NCBI RefSeq assembly: GCF_000170835.1 | Contig: NZ_ABCP01000003.1 | Coordinates: 120,589 to 184,588, forward strand | DNA: 64,000 nucleotides | From: Marinobacter algicola DG893 | GTDB lineage: Bacteria > Pseudomonadota > Gammaproteobacteria > Pseudomonadales > Oleiphilaceae | Direction: 5' to 3' | Shown here: in pieces, positions 35,683-46,219 of the stretch | How positions within the stretch are numbered: the first letter of the stretch is position 1 | Layout: each line of letters begins with the position of its first letter | The notes under the pieces: generated by a model | Database searches by the model: none | What the model saw: the letters and a program-made list of their open reading frames with translations, nothing else | Told to the model about the DNA's origin: nothing | Position numbers and translations under genes: made by a program

Positions 35683-37170
35683 ATGGTTGATGACCGAATC
35701 CGGAAATTCCGCAAAATGCTGGCGGAGGCGCCCAATTACGAAGTCTGGAAAGCGGCGGCGCTGGAACTCGACTTCCTTGAGGGTAACGTGGAATGGAAAG
35801 AGGAGTTTGGCTCCGATCTCTACCACTACGAACTCATCTACGACCGACTCAGCAACCTTCGCGCCTACCGCCAACAGAACGATTTCGAGCGCCTGAAACG
35901 AGCATTGAGGGAAGGGCTTCATCACGACCTGGGCGACATGGGCAATACGGCCCTGTATACCCGCTCCCGGGTTGGCACCAAGCATCTGATCGAGGAATAC
36001 ATCACCCAGGTGTGCGAATCGCTGGATTTCCTGTGCGACACCAAGGTGGCGGGATTCCCGGTAGCCGACAAACTGCAGTTCTTCCGCGATACCCTGACCA
36101 GTTACGGCCGTCCGGCCTTGCTCCTCAGCGGCGGTGCCACGTTGGGCATGTTTCACTTTGGCGTTATCAAGGCACTTTGGGAAAAAGGGTTGTTGCCGCA
36201 GGTCATTGCCGGCTCCAGCATCGGCGCCATCATCGCCGGAATACTGGGTGTCCACAGCGATGCGGAAATACCGGACATGCTGGTGCCTGAAAACCATGAC
36301 ATGAGAGCCTGGAAGTGGCGGGGGCTGTTCAGTGCCATACGGGGTGATGGCCTGATGGACCAGGAGCAGTTAAAGGCGTGCCTGCGTGCCAATATTGGGG
36401 AATACACCTTTGAGGAAGCGTTCCAGAAGACCGGACGGTCCATCAACGTGAGTGTGTCACCGGTCCAGACCCACCAGAAAGCCCGTTTGTTGTGCGGCTA
36501 CACGTCACCCTACCTGTTGGTCTGGAGCGCCGTGCTGGCGAGTGCGGCGGTACCGGGTATCTTCCCGCCGGTGCCACTGATGAAAAAAGACATTCACGGC
36601 AACGTGCTGCCCTACATGTCGCGGCTGAAGTTCGTGGACGGTTCGGTGGTCAGCGACTTGCCCATCGAACGGCTGATGCACCTCTACGACGTGAACTTCA
36701 CCATTGTCAGCCAGACCAACCCCCATGTGGTGCCTTTTCTGAACCGGCGGGGCCGGGATGAAAAGATCAGTGTCGCCAATCTGCCGATGCACCTGCTGAA
36801 ATCGGAAATCCAGTTCCATGGCCAGGGCCTGTTCGATTACCTGCGAAAACGCGTTCAGCCGGAAATGCTGCGACAGGTGGCGGGCCAGATGTACACCATT
36901 ATGGGGCAGCGTTACTCGGGGGATGTCACCATCTCGCCGACGTATCGTCTTCGTGATTACCGACGCATGTTATCCAACCCCGATCCGGCGTGGGTCCGGG
37001 AGATGATCCTGCAGGGCGAGCGTGCGACCTGGCCCAAGATCTCAATGATTCGCTCCCACGCCAGAATCTCCAAAACCCTGGAGCGATGCATTCACCGGTT
37101 AAAATCCGAACAACGCCGGTCCACGGCCGAACTGAGACTGGTAAGCAATGCGGATTCCGGCACTTCATGA
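35683..37170 (+). CDS. Patatin-like phospholipase with DUF3336 domain
   Basis: 495 residues. The N-terminal DUF3336 region (about 1-145) is followed by a patatin domain: oxyanion loop SGGATLGMFHFGV, nucleophile elbow GSSIGA and the dyad Asp in FVDGSVVSDLPIE. There is no signal peptide, so it is a cytoplasmic or membrane-associated lipase acting on phospholipids or triacylglycerols. DUF3336-patatin proteins occur in fungal TAG lipases and many marine gammaproteobacteria. It may be co-transcribed with mlaA. Confidence 0.9.
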   Translation: MVDDRIRKFRKMLAEAPNYEVWKAAALELDFLEGNVEWKEEFGSDLYHYELIYDRLSNLRAYRQQNDFERLKRALREGLHHDLGDMGNTALYTRSRVGTKHLIEEYITQVCESLDFLCDTKVAGFPVADKLQFFRDTLTSYGRPALLLSGGATLGMFHFGVIKALWEKGLLPQVIAGSSIGAIIAGILGVHSDAEIPDMLVPENHDMRAWKWRGLFSAIRGDGLMDQEQLKACLRANIGEYTFEEAFQKTGRSINVSVSPVQTHQKARLLCGYTSPYLLVWSAVLASAAVPGIFPPVPLMKKDIHGNVLPYMSRLKFVDGSVVSDLPIERLMHLYDVNFTIVSQTNPHVVPFLNRRGRDEKISVANLPMHLLKSEIQFHGQGLFDYLRKRVQPEMLRQVAGQMYTIMGQRYSGDVTISPTYRLRDYRRMLSNPDPAWVREMILQGERATWPKISMIRSHARISKTLERCIHRLKSEQRRSTAELRLVSNADSGTS

Positions 37171-37268
37171 GATGACAGCCCCGGGAGCCGGGCGGTATGA
37201 TACCGCGATAGCCGGGGAGCCCGATGGCGGCTCCCGCAAGCTCCGCCTGAGCACCTGACTGGATACGC

Positions 37269-38981
37269 ATGTACTACGATTTCTTCGGTTTTCGGGAGCC
37301 CCCGTTTTCGATAGCCCCGGACCCCCGCTATCTGTATCTCAGCGAACGCCATAAAGAAGCGCTGGCGCATCTGATGTATGGCGTGCAGGGGCAGGGCGGT
37401 TTTATCGTGATCACCGGAGAGGTCGGTACGGGCAAGACCACGGTCAGCCGCTGCTTCATCGAGAACGTGCCGGATCATGTAGACATTGCTCTGATCCTCA
37501 ATCCCAGGTTGTCTGCCCGTGAGTTGTTGTCATCCATCTGCGATGAGCTGGAAATAGCCCATCCGGTCGGATCATCCATCAAGGAATTGGTGGGACTGAT
37601 CAACGATGACCTGCTCAAGGCCCATGCGGCGGGCCGCCATAAGGTTCTGATGATTGATGAGGCCCAGAACCTGTCTGCTGAAGTGCTTGAGCAGCTCCGA
37701 TTGCTGACCAATCTTGAAACCGCAGAGAAAAAGCTGCTGCAGATTGTGTTGTTGGGGCAACCTGAACTGCAGGAGATTCTGGCGCTACCAGAGCTCCGCC
37801 AGTTAAATCAGAGGGTAACCGCCCGGTATCATCTCGACGCCCTGGGTCGCGCAGAAATAGAAGCCTACCTGCGTTATCGGCTCAGCGTGGCTGGCCTACG
37901 AGGCGAGATTTTTACCGATCGCGCAATCCGGGCTTTGTACCGCGCCAGCCAAGGTGTACCGAGGCTGATTAACCTGATCAGTGATCGTGCATTGCTGGGC
38001 GCTTATGCCGAAGGTGAGCACCAGATCACCGCCCCCCATATCCGTAACGCTGCACGGGAAGTGAACGGCCAGAATCTGCCCGGACGCGCTGGGCGATCTC
38101 GCAGATCCCAGGCGCTGATACTTACTGCCGGCCTGCTGATGGCCGTCATCATGACGACCTGGCTGTTCATGGGCCTTCCGGGAAGCGAAGGAACAGCGCC
38201 CGACGCTGGCGTTGAAAATCAGGCCAAGCCGCTTGCCGGTACCATCGAACGACTCGACCCGGCTGAGCCTGTTTCCGGGCTATCGGAACTGATTCCCGAA
38301 GCCAGCCAGGAGGTTAGTGCGCCATTGGAGCAAGAGTCGGTGCCCGCATTTGAGTTCCCGGCCCAGGCTGTCTCGTTGCCAGTGGCTTTTCGCGAGCTGT
38401 TTGAATTATGGGGGCTTGATTACCGCGCCTCGGAAAGCCCGGTGGCGTGTGATTTTGCCGAAGGGGAAGGGCTGCGTTGCCTGCAGAACAAGGGCGCACG
38501 CCGAAGCCTGGAATTTCTGGACCGGCCGGCGATACTTCAGCTTCGCAATGGTAACGGGGACAGTCACTATGCCGTTTTGAGCGGCCTACAGGACAATCGC
38601 GCCACTATCGAACTCCCAAGTGGTCGCCGGGAGGTCACCTTCTCCAGCCTGGAGCCCTATTGGTTTGGCGAATTTACTGTACTTTGGGAAGCGCCCGCCT
38701 ACATCTTAGGCGACGCGGCCGGCAGCGAGCGAGGTAATGGCAGGTTGGCTGAGCAGATCTGGATGGGCTCAAAAATGATGGAACTCGCCAGCCGATACGC
38801 CGAGAGCCGGCAGGAGGAGAGCCGCGTCAACCGAATGCCGATCGAAGAACAGGTCCGTTGGTATCAGCAGCAAAGAGGCCTGACGGTCGATGGTATTGCC
38901 GGCGCCATGACCATCATCCAGATGAATAACGATCTGGAATCTGCCGTGCCCCGGCTGACATCCGGAAGGATGGTAAACTGA
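37269..38981 (+). CDS. gspA: ExeA/GspA-type AAA ATPase with peptidoglycan-binding domain
   Basis: 570 residues. The cytoplasmic AAA+ domain (about 1-265) starts MYYDFFGFREPPFSIAPDP and has Walker A TGEVGTGKTTVSRCF, Walker B VLMIDEAQNLS and a TnsC/ExeA-type lid. One transmembrane helix lies at about 280-300. The periplasmic part has a C39-like domain and a C-terminal PG_binding_1 module (VRWYQQQRGLTVDGIAGAMT). In Aeromonas, ExeA with ExeB helps insert the type II secretin through peptidoglycan. gspB follows by one base. No other T2SS gene is in the window. Confidence 0.92.
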   Translation: MYYDFFGFREPPFSIAPDPRYLYLSERHKEALAHLMYGVQGQGGFIVITGEVGTGKTTVSRCFIENVPDHVDIALILNPRLSARELLSSICDELEIAHPVGSSIKELVGLINDDLLKAHAAGRHKVLMIDEAQNLSAEVLEQLRLLTNLETAEKKLLQIVLLGQPELQEILALPELRQLNQRVTARYHLDALGRAEIEAYLRYRLSVAGLRGEIFTDRAIRALYRASQGVPRLINLISDRALLGAYAEGEHQITAPHIRNAAREVNGQNLPGRAGRSRRSQALILTAGLLMAVIMTTWLFMGLPGSEGTAPDAGVENQAKPLAGTIERLDPAEPVSGLSELIPEASQEVSAPLEQESVPAFEFPAQAVSLPVAFRELFELWGLDYRASESPVACDFAEGEGLRCLQNKGARRSLEFLDRPAILQLRNGNGDSHYAVLSGLQDNRATIELPSGRREVTFSSLEPYWFGEFTVLWEAPAYILGDAAGSERGNGRLAEQIWMGSKMMELASRYAESRQEESRVNRMPIEEQVRWYQQQRGLTVDGIAGAMTIIQMNNDLESAVPRLTSGRMVN

Positions 38982-38982
38982 C

Positions 38983-39750
38983 ATGTCCTATATCCTCGAT
39001 GCTCTCAGGAAATCTGAAACCGAAAGGCGGCAGGGACGGATTCCGGACCTCGGCCAGCAGGTGCAGCTGATCCACAAACCCCGGAAAAAATCGATTCCGA
39101 TTCTGGTGTGGGTGGCGCTGGGCCTGGTGCTCAACGCGGCTGTATTGGCCTGGATCTTCTGGCCCCAGGGGCGTCAGGCTTCCCTTACGGATCAGACAAC
39201 CCCGTCGGCTGGTATGACTGCGCCTGCCCCCACACCCACGGTTGAACCGGTGATTGTAGAGGACAAGCCGGAACCCCCACCTCGGGTATCCGCGCCCGAA
39301 CGTGTGCAATCTTCGCCGACCAGTGACACGCTTGAGGGGGCCATCGAGATTCCAACACCAGGAGCGAATACCGACTCTCCGACGGATGCGGTAGCGGAAA
39401 CCGGTGACGCGGATGAGCTCGAGCGGCCTACGGTGATTGTGCCCAGGCCACGAACGCCAAGTGCCGTCAACCCCAGTGAGACGGACGGCGCCAGCGCGCA
39501 AACGGCGCCGCATCTTGTCGAACTTCCACTTGCCTTCCAGAAAAGGGTGCCTGACCTGATTTTTAACAGCCATATCTATGCGTCCGAGCCGTCGGCCCGC
39601 CGGGTCATGATCAATGACAACTACCTGCGCCCCGGAGAGTCGTTTTCCGGCATCACCGTCGAACGGATTACCGAGGAAGGCGTGGAGCTGAGCATGGATG
39701 GCCGTCGTTTCCGGGTGGGTGTGGTCCGCAATTGGGTGAGCCCGAACTAA
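38983..39750 (+). CDS. gspB: General secretion pathway protein B (ExeB/GspB)
   Basis: 255 residues. The cytoplasmic start MSYILDALRKSETERRQGRI is the family signature. One transmembrane helix at about 39-58 (IPILVWVALGLVLNAAVLAW) is followed by a long Pro/Thr-rich periplasmic linker and the C-terminal T2SSB domain (PDLIFNSHIYASEPSARRVM). It forms the partner of GspA/ExeA in secretin assembly. Its stop overlaps the dinG start (TAATG). Confidence 0.92.
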   Translation: MSYILDALRKSETERRQGRIPDLGQQVQLIHKPRKKSIPILVWVALGLVLNAAVLAWIFWPQGRQASLTDQTTPSAGMTAPAPTPTVEPVIVEDKPEPPPRVSAPERVQSSPTSDTLEGAIEIPTPGANTDSPTDAVAETGDADELERPTVIVPRPRTPSAVNPSETDGASAQTAPHLVELPLAFQKRVPDLIFNSHIYASEPSARRVMINDNYLRPGESFSGITVERITEEGVELSMDGRRFRVGVVRNWVSPN

Positions 39751-41939
39751 TGGCACTCACCGAGGACGTCAAACAGCAGATTCAGCAAACCTATCGTGAC
39801 GTGCTGGCCGGCAAGAACATCCGCGCCCGCTATGGCCAGCGCCTGATGATCGCCGAGATTGCCCGCTACATGGGCGAGATCACCGAAAATGACGGCCAGC
39901 GCACTTCGCCAGCCGGCACCTGTGTGGTGGAGGCGGGCACGGGCACGGGTAAAACCCTGGCTTATTTGATTGCCGCCATACCCGTGGCTCGAGCCCTTGG
40001 CAAGACACTGGTGATATCAACAGCAACGGTTGCCCTGCAGGACCAGATTGTCCACAAAGATCTTCCGGACCTGAAGAGGCACAGCAAACTGGATTTTTCC
40101 TGGACCCTTGCCAAAGGCCGCGGCCGCTACCTGTGCATGTCGCGTCTTGAAGCGCGCCTGCATGATGAGGGGAATGGCGACAGCGATACCATGCCGCTGT
40201 TCCTGCTGGATGGGCCCGGCAAGGAAGAGCCCGGCACCCGGGCCTATTTTGAAGACATGCTGGCCAGTTACGGGTCCCGCAAGTGGGACGGTGATCGCGA
40301 TCATTGGCCGGATCAGATACCCGATGATATCTGGCGCCAGGTCACCACCGATCATCGCCAATGTACCAATCGCCATTGCAGCTATTTCGACAGCTGTGCC
40401 TTTTTTGATGCTCGAAAAGACCTTGATGATGCCGACATTGTGGTGGCCAACCACGACCTGGTGCTGGCGGATCTTGCTCTTGGCGGTGGCGCCATCCTGC
40501 CGGAGCCGGAAAACGCATTGTTCATCTTTGATGAGGCGCATCATCTCCCGGACAAGGCACTGAATCACTTTGCCGCGTCCGTACCGCTTAATGCCACGCG
40601 TCAGTGGCTCAAACAACTGTCCCAGGCACTGGGAAAGATGCAGCCGTTCCTCACGCCCGGCACTCAGGCCGCGAAGACCATCGACAGAATCAGTTCCGCT
40701 TCCCGTGAAGTGGATCTCTGTCTGACGAAGGTGTACGACGAGGCCGAACAGAATACCGGTTGGGAGTTCAATGAGGAGCGACGCTCCGCCCAGTGGCGCT
40801 ATCCGGAGGGCGAACTACCCGAAGTGTTGGCTGGTCTGGCGGTGGAAACCCGGGTGGCAACGGCCACCCTGGTTCGCCAGCTTGGTGTGATGGTGGACGA
40901 ATTACAGACGGCGTTCGATGAGCGCAAAGCCAGCGATGTGGATCGTGATACCGCAGAATCCTGGTACCCCGTTATAGGATCGTTCCATAGCCGTGCTGAG
41001 GACCAACTGCGGTTGTGGGCCGCGTGGTGTGATAATCCGGGCCAACCGGCCAGTGAGCCGGCAGAAGGTGAGGAGTCAGCGCCTGAGCCTAAGAAGCGGT
41101 CCGGGCCACCGGCCGCCCGTTGGTCGGTGCGACAGCGCTGGGAACACGCGGAAGACATTACGCTCTACAGTAGCCCGGTTCTGGCGGATAATCTGCTTTA
41201 TTCCAGACTCTGGTCGCGGGCCTATGGCGCTGTGTTGACCAGTGCAACCCTGACCGCCCTTGGGCGCTTTGATCGGCTCAAGGCCAGAGCAGGTTTGCCC
41301 GAAGCAAGCCGCTTCGTGGTGGTGCCCAGTTCCTTCCGCTATGGCGAAATGGCAACCGTGGAAGTACCGGCCATGACCGCCATGCCCACGGACGATAGCT
41401 TTACGGACCAGGTGGTATCGCGGCTACCGGCCTTGTGGGCCGGGGAGAAGGCGACACTGGTACTGTTTACCTCCAGGCGCCAGATGCAGTTGGTGAGGGA
41501 TGCCCTGGCGCCGGAATACCCGGAGCTGATCACCACCCAGGACGACATGGCCAAGGGCGAGGTACTGCGCCGCCATTGCAACCGTGTGGATGAAGGGTTG
41601 CCCAGTGTGTTGTTTGGTGTGGCGAGTTTTGCAGAGGGCATTGACCTGCCTGGCAAGTACCTGAGCCATGTGGTGATTACCCGACTGCCGTTTTCGGTAC
41701 CGGATGACCCCATCGAAGCCAGCCTGGCCGAGTGGGTGACGCACCGCGGTGGAAACCCGTTCATGGAAATCACCGTACCCGACGCCTCTATCAAGCTGGT
41801 GCAGGCCGTTGGCCGACTGCTTCGGACCGAGTCGGACACTGGTCGCGTCACCATCCTTGATCGTCGCATCATCGCCCGTCGCTACGGGCAGTTGTTGTTG
41901 GACGCCTTACCGCCTTTCCGGCGAATCATAGAGCCCTGA
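39750..41939 (+). CDS. dinG: ATP-dependent DNA helicase DinG
   Basis: 729 residues from the ATG at 39750, which overlaps the gspB stop. It is an XPD-like 5'-3' helicase: Walker A EAGTGTGKTLAYL, iron-sulfur cysteines in GRGRYLCMSR and DHRQCTNRHCSYFDSCAFF, DEAH in FIFDEAHHLPD, TSATLTALG and the motif VI region VQAVGRLLRTESD. It unwinds D-loops and R-loops in repair. It is translationally coupled to gspB, an unrelated function. Confidence 0.94.
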   Translation: MALTEDVKQQIQQTYRDVLAGKNIRARYGQRLMIAEIARYMGEITENDGQRTSPAGTCVVEAGTGTGKTLAYLIAAIPVARALGKTLVISTATVALQDQIVHKDLPDLKRHSKLDFSWTLAKGRGRYLCMSRLEARLHDEGNGDSDTMPLFLLDGPGKEEPGTRAYFEDMLASYGSRKWDGDRDHWPDQIPDDIWRQVTTDHRQCTNRHCSYFDSCAFFDARKDLDDADIVVANHDLVLADLALGGGAILPEPENALFIFDEAHHLPDKALNHFAASVPLNATRQWLKQLSQALGKMQPFLTPGTQAAKTIDRISSASREVDLCLTKVYDEAEQNTGWEFNEERRSAQWRYPEGELPEVLAGLAVETRVATATLVRQLGVMVDELQTAFDERKASDVDRDTAESWYPVIGSFHSRAEDQLRLWAAWCDNPGQPASEPAEGEESAPEPKKRSGPPAARWSVRQRWEHAEDITLYSSPVLADNLLYSRLWSRAYGAVLTSATLTALGRFDRLKARAGLPEASRFVVVPSSFRYGEMATVEVPAMTAMPTDDSFTDQVVSRLPALWAGEKATLVLFTSRRQMQLVRDALAPEYPELITTQDDMAKGEVLRRHCNRVDEGLPSVLFGVASFAEGIDLPGKYLSHVVITRLPFSVPDDPIEASLAEWVTHRGGNPFMEITVPDASIKLVQAVGRLLRTESDTGRVTILDRRIIARRYGQLLLDALPPFRRIIEP

Positions 41940-41955
41940 TAATAAAGAGAGCCAT

Positions 41956-41987
41956 AAAAAAAGAGCCAACCCATTCGGGTGGCTCTT
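41956..41987. terminator. Bidirectional hairpin terminator between dinG and the MalT-like gene
   Basis: Stem AAGAGCC(A)ACCC with GGGTGGCTCTT, one bulged A, loop ATTC. On the minus strand the stem is followed by T7, which makes a strong terminator for the MalT-like gene. On the plus strand, 17 bp after dinG, the tail is TATAGAG, which is weak. Confidence 0.75.
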
Positions 41988-42215
41988 ATAGAGTGGGTTC
42001 TTATCGAACCCGGGCGTCGAAACAACGCGGAACAAGAAGTCTGAAGGCCTGAAGTTTCAGAAATCTTACCGAGGTTTCCCTCAGCGTTGGGAGAATAGTA
42101 AAGGAGGAGGGGGCGTATCCGGATCGTCCAAAGGGCGTAGAGGGCGTATAAAATCCTGGAAAAGTGTGACGTGCGTCACAAAATTACCTCGAAAGACAGG
42201 GTTCGTTGATCACGT

Positions 42216-44939
42216 TCAGGCCAGTAGCCGAAGTTCCCTTGCCTTTGCCAGAGCCTCGGTGCGAGAACCGACTGCAAGTTTGCCGTATAGGTTACGAATG
42301 TGAGCTTTTACGGTGGTAGGTGCCACCCCCATCGTGTTTGCAATATCCTTGTTGGCGAGACCCTGGTTGATTAAATCTAGCACTTCCAGTTCTCGCTGAC
42401 TCAGGGGTTCAGGGAGAACTGTATTGCCAGAGGCTTGCTGCGTATCCGTCAACGCCTCTTCCGGGTTTGTTTCAGGGACTTCTGCTTCTTCAAGTTCAGA
42501 GAGCATGGCAGTGACTCGGCTGTTCCAGCGGCCCGGTGCCTTAAGAACCGGGAGCGCCCTGCACAACTGGCGGATGGTTGGACTCTCCTCCGCAAGAAGG
42601 CGCATAAATCCAGCCTCCGATGCCCGTTGGACGGCCTGGGCCAGCACCTGTTCCGCTTCTTTCGTTTTCCCTTCGGCGAATAACGCTTCGCTGTAGACCA
42701 GTTGGATTTCCACCAGATGTCGGTAGTGCTGATCCTGCTCGGCGCTGAGTCGAAGGGGGGCCAGCGTTGCCATAGCGTCGGCCGGGTGCCCCAGCGCTAC
42801 CTGAACACGGGCAATGCTGATTTGGTTCTGCTCCCGGTTCAGCGGGTTGGTGAACCGGTCATTGCTCACCTGTTGTATCCATTCTTTCGCCAGATCCATA
42901 TGGCCGGTGGCGAGATAGCAACGAGCCAGCATGGCGGAACAGGCGGGTGGTTCGAAAACGATATGTTCCCGACGACGCCTCGCCACGCTGGCTGCATCCT
43001 CGAGCGCCTCTATTGCCTCCTGGTAACGCCCCTCACTGAAAGCGAGATGCCCGCGCACGTACTGGATAACCACGTGCTGCCCGGGTTCGGTGCCATTGTT
43101 GACGTGGTCCAGTAGCGGGGCCAGATAGGAGGCGGCCAACTGGGGCTCGTTGCGTTCCCGGTAGATCTCGATCAGGGCACTGTTCTGCCAGCATGAAATC
43201 AACATGGGTTGGCGGGGGTCGCTGTGATGTTGGTCGACCCATTGCCGTACCCTGGTGCAGGTATCCAGGGCCTCGTCGATATCTCCCCGGTTGTATTGAA
43301 TCCAGGCGAGCAGGCCACCGCTTGAGAGCACGGTACTGGGCTTGCGTTCAAGCTCCCCGTAACGTACCGCCGAGGTTAGTGCATCCTCGGCTGCGGCCAG
43401 GTTGCCTTTGCCGTAGTAATCCAGCCCCACCCCATAGTAAGTGACCGACTTGAGGGGGATCCGGGTGTGGTCAATGTCGCGCAAGACCTGTTGGGTCAGG
43501 TCACTGGCGCTCTTGTCGTCGCTTTTTGATCGCGCAAGGTAGGAGCGGATCAGCGAAATTTCACTCTGCAGCCCCAGGGCTCCTTCGGCGTCCGGGTGGG
43601 AGTCGGCGACCTGTTTGTCGAGCATGTCTTCCAGTTCGCCAAGGAGCGGTTCCAACACGTCCACGCGGTTGGCGAAGAACAGTGCCCATACTCTTAGCAT
43701 CAGTAGTTGCGGGCTGTCCTGCAGCGTGTTGGTGGGCAGGGAATCCAGCCAACTCAGCACGGGCAGGTGAAACCCTCCGTGGATCAGGTTATTTCCGTGT
43801 TCCGCCAGCACCTTTGCAAGCCAGGACCAGTCCTTGTGTTGGACGATCTGGGAAATGCCCTCCTGAACGTGGCCATGGACCAGCAACCAGTGGACCGCTC
43901 GCTGCCATTGCCTGTCGATATCTTCCGGCTTGAACTGTCTGGCCCGTTGCAACAGCGCGTCCCGGAAAAGGTCGTGATAGCGGAACCATTCATTGTGGGT
44001 ATCCAGCGGAATCAGGAACAGGTTTTCCCGCAGCAGCTGTTCCAGCAGGACCTGGCTATTGGTGGTGCCGCGAACGGCATCGCAGAGTGAGGCACACAAG
44101 CGGGGACAGCAGGCGGTATCGAGCAGAAAGTCACGCACCGGTGCAGGTTGCTGTTCAAGGACTTCGGTCAGGACATAATCGCTGATGCGCCTCTCGTCCA
44201 GGTCGACGCGTTGGTGGCCAGCCCCCGATTTCTGATCGTCGATGTTGCCGCCGGACAGCGCGGACAGTTGCATGGCTGCCACCCAACCCTCGGTTTTGCT
44301 GCAGATCCTGCGGATTTCCTGTTCGGAAAGTTCAAGCCCCATGGTGTCGTGGAAGAAACGCTGGCACTCATCCTCGGAGAACGCCAGCAGCCCAGGGTGT
44401 ATGTCTTCCACCCAGCGGCGCACCCGCCAGCGTGAGAGCGGCAGGGCTGGTTCCGTGCGGGATGCCAGGGTCACCAGGATCCCAGGCGGCAGATAGTCCA
44501 TGAAATACGACACCTGGCGCTGTAACTGTGGGTCGCGGATAAAATGATAGTCGTCCAGGACCAGGGACCAGGGTGCGCCATCGGCGGCGAGAACGTTAAT
44601 CAGTCCGGTAATGGGGCCTTCCAGTTCCTGGAGGCTACAATGGCTGAGTTGTTGACGGCATTGCTCCAGACCTACGAGGCCATTGTGTTCAAAGGCCCCC
44701 ACCACGTACTGCCAGAATCGGCGGGGCTCGTCATCATGCTCATCCAACGATAGCCAGGCAACGGTAGACGGTGACTGGGAGCACCATTGGCTGACCAGCG
44801 TGGTCTTGCCAAAACCTGCTGGCGCCACGACCAGATTCAACCGCTTGGCACCTTCCGGCTGCAGCAGGGTGCTCAGGCGATCCCGTTGTACCGAACGGGG
44901 ATCCGCGGTTGGTCTGAGAAATTTGGTGGTTAGCAGCAT
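42216..44939 (-). CDS. MalT-type LuxR-family ATP-dependent transcriptional regulator
   Basis: 907 residues from the ATG at 44939 (MLLTTKFLRPTADPRSVQRD); the frame stays open to 45074 but that extension crosses a long palindrome and lacks family similarity. It is a STAND-class regulator: P-loop VVAPAGFGKTTLVSQW, a winged-helix/NB region, TPR-like superhelix (about 400-820) and a C-terminal LuxR HTH (LSQRELEVLDLINQGLANKD, VAPTTVKAHIRNLYGKL). MalT proteins oligomerise with ATP plus an inducer. The inducer and targets are unknown, since no sugar operon is adjacent. Confidence 0.88.
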   Translation of the reverse strand: MLLTTKFLRPTADPRSVQRDRLSTLLQPEGAKRLNLVVAPAGFGKTTLVSQWCSQSPSTVAWLSLDEHDDEPRRFWQYVVGAFEHNGLVGLEQCRQQLSHCSLQELEGPITGLINVLAADGAPWSLVLDDYHFIRDPQLQRQVSYFMDYLPPGILVTLASRTEPALPLSRWRVRRWVEDIHPGLLAFSEDECQRFFHDTMGLELSEQEIRRICSKTEGWVAAMQLSALSGGNIDDQKSGAGHQRVDLDERRISDYVLTEVLEQQPAPVRDFLLDTACCPRLCASLCDAVRGTTNSQVLLEQLLRENLFLIPLDTHNEWFRYHDLFRDALLQRARQFKPEDIDRQWQRAVHWLLVHGHVQEGISQIVQHKDWSWLAKVLAEHGNNLIHGGFHLPVLSWLDSLPTNTLQDSPQLLMLRVWALFFANRVDVLEPLLGELEDMLDKQVADSHPDAEGALGLQSEISLIRSYLARSKSDDKSASDLTQQVLRDIDHTRIPLKSVTYYGVGLDYYGKGNLAAAEDALTSAVRYGELERKPSTVLSSGGLLAWIQYNRGDIDEALDTCTRVRQWVDQHHSDPRQPMLISCWQNSALIEIYRERNEPQLAASYLAPLLDHVNNGTEPGQHVVIQYVRGHLAFSEGRYQEAIEALEDAASVARRRREHIVFEPPACSAMLARCYLATGHMDLAKEWIQQVSNDRFTNPLNREQNQISIARVQVALGHPADAMATLAPLRLSAEQDQHYRHLVEIQLVYSEALFAEGKTKEAEQVLAQAVQRASEAGFMRLLAEESPTIRQLCRALPVLKAPGRWNSRVTAMLSELEEAEVPETNPEEALTDTQQASGNTVLPEPLSQRELEVLDLINQGLANKDIANTMGVAPTTVKAHIRNLYGKLAVGSRTEALAKARELRLLA

Positions 44940-44967
44940 CGTTTCCCTGAATGCCGGTGAATGGCAA

Positions 44968-45005
44968 GTGTCCCGTCTGGTTAATGAATTAACCAGACGG
45001 GACAC
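44968..45005. repeat. Perfect 18-bp inverted repeat in the leader of the MalT-like gene
   Basis: Left arm GTGTCCCGTCTGGTTAAT (44968-44985), spacer GA, right arm its exact reverse complement (44988-45005). It lies 29 bp before the ATG of the regulator gene. No T-tract follows on either strand, so it is not a simple terminator. It could be a dimer operator (autoregulation) or an mRNA hairpin that hides the ribosome-binding site. Confidence 0.85.
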
Positions 45006-45227
45006 CAGATAACGGATTGTGTGCTTTGTCACCGTTAAGTCAAGGGCCGCAAAGACAAATGACGCCGTCGTCATGCTGCGTTCTGAAGTTTTTGGTCTAA
45101 ACTGTGTTGGAAGGGATTCTGTATACTCAATAAGAATGAAAAATCACGTTTTTATGCGTATTCTTCTAATAAGACCAGCGTATACATGCCCGGTCGTTAC
45201 CGGGCCTTATGGGGAGCGACAGGGTAG
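45006..45227. other. Divergent control region between the MalT-like gene and cysB
   Basis: No gene seen. Near 45120-45127 there is TGTATACT, a good extended -10 for cysB. AATAAGAAT (45129-45137) and GTATTCTTCT (45158-45167) form a loose AT-rich inverted pair, of the sort CysB binds, so autoregulation is possible. These are pattern readings without a search. Confidence 0.35.
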
Positions 45228-46205
<978 letters not shown>

Positions 46206-46219
46206 CGGCACTGGGCGGT

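Noticed and set aside
42216..45074. Start of the MalT-like gene at 45074
   Set aside because: The extra 45 residues are encoded across the perfect palindrome and resemble no MalT N-terminus; ATG 44939 gives the family start.
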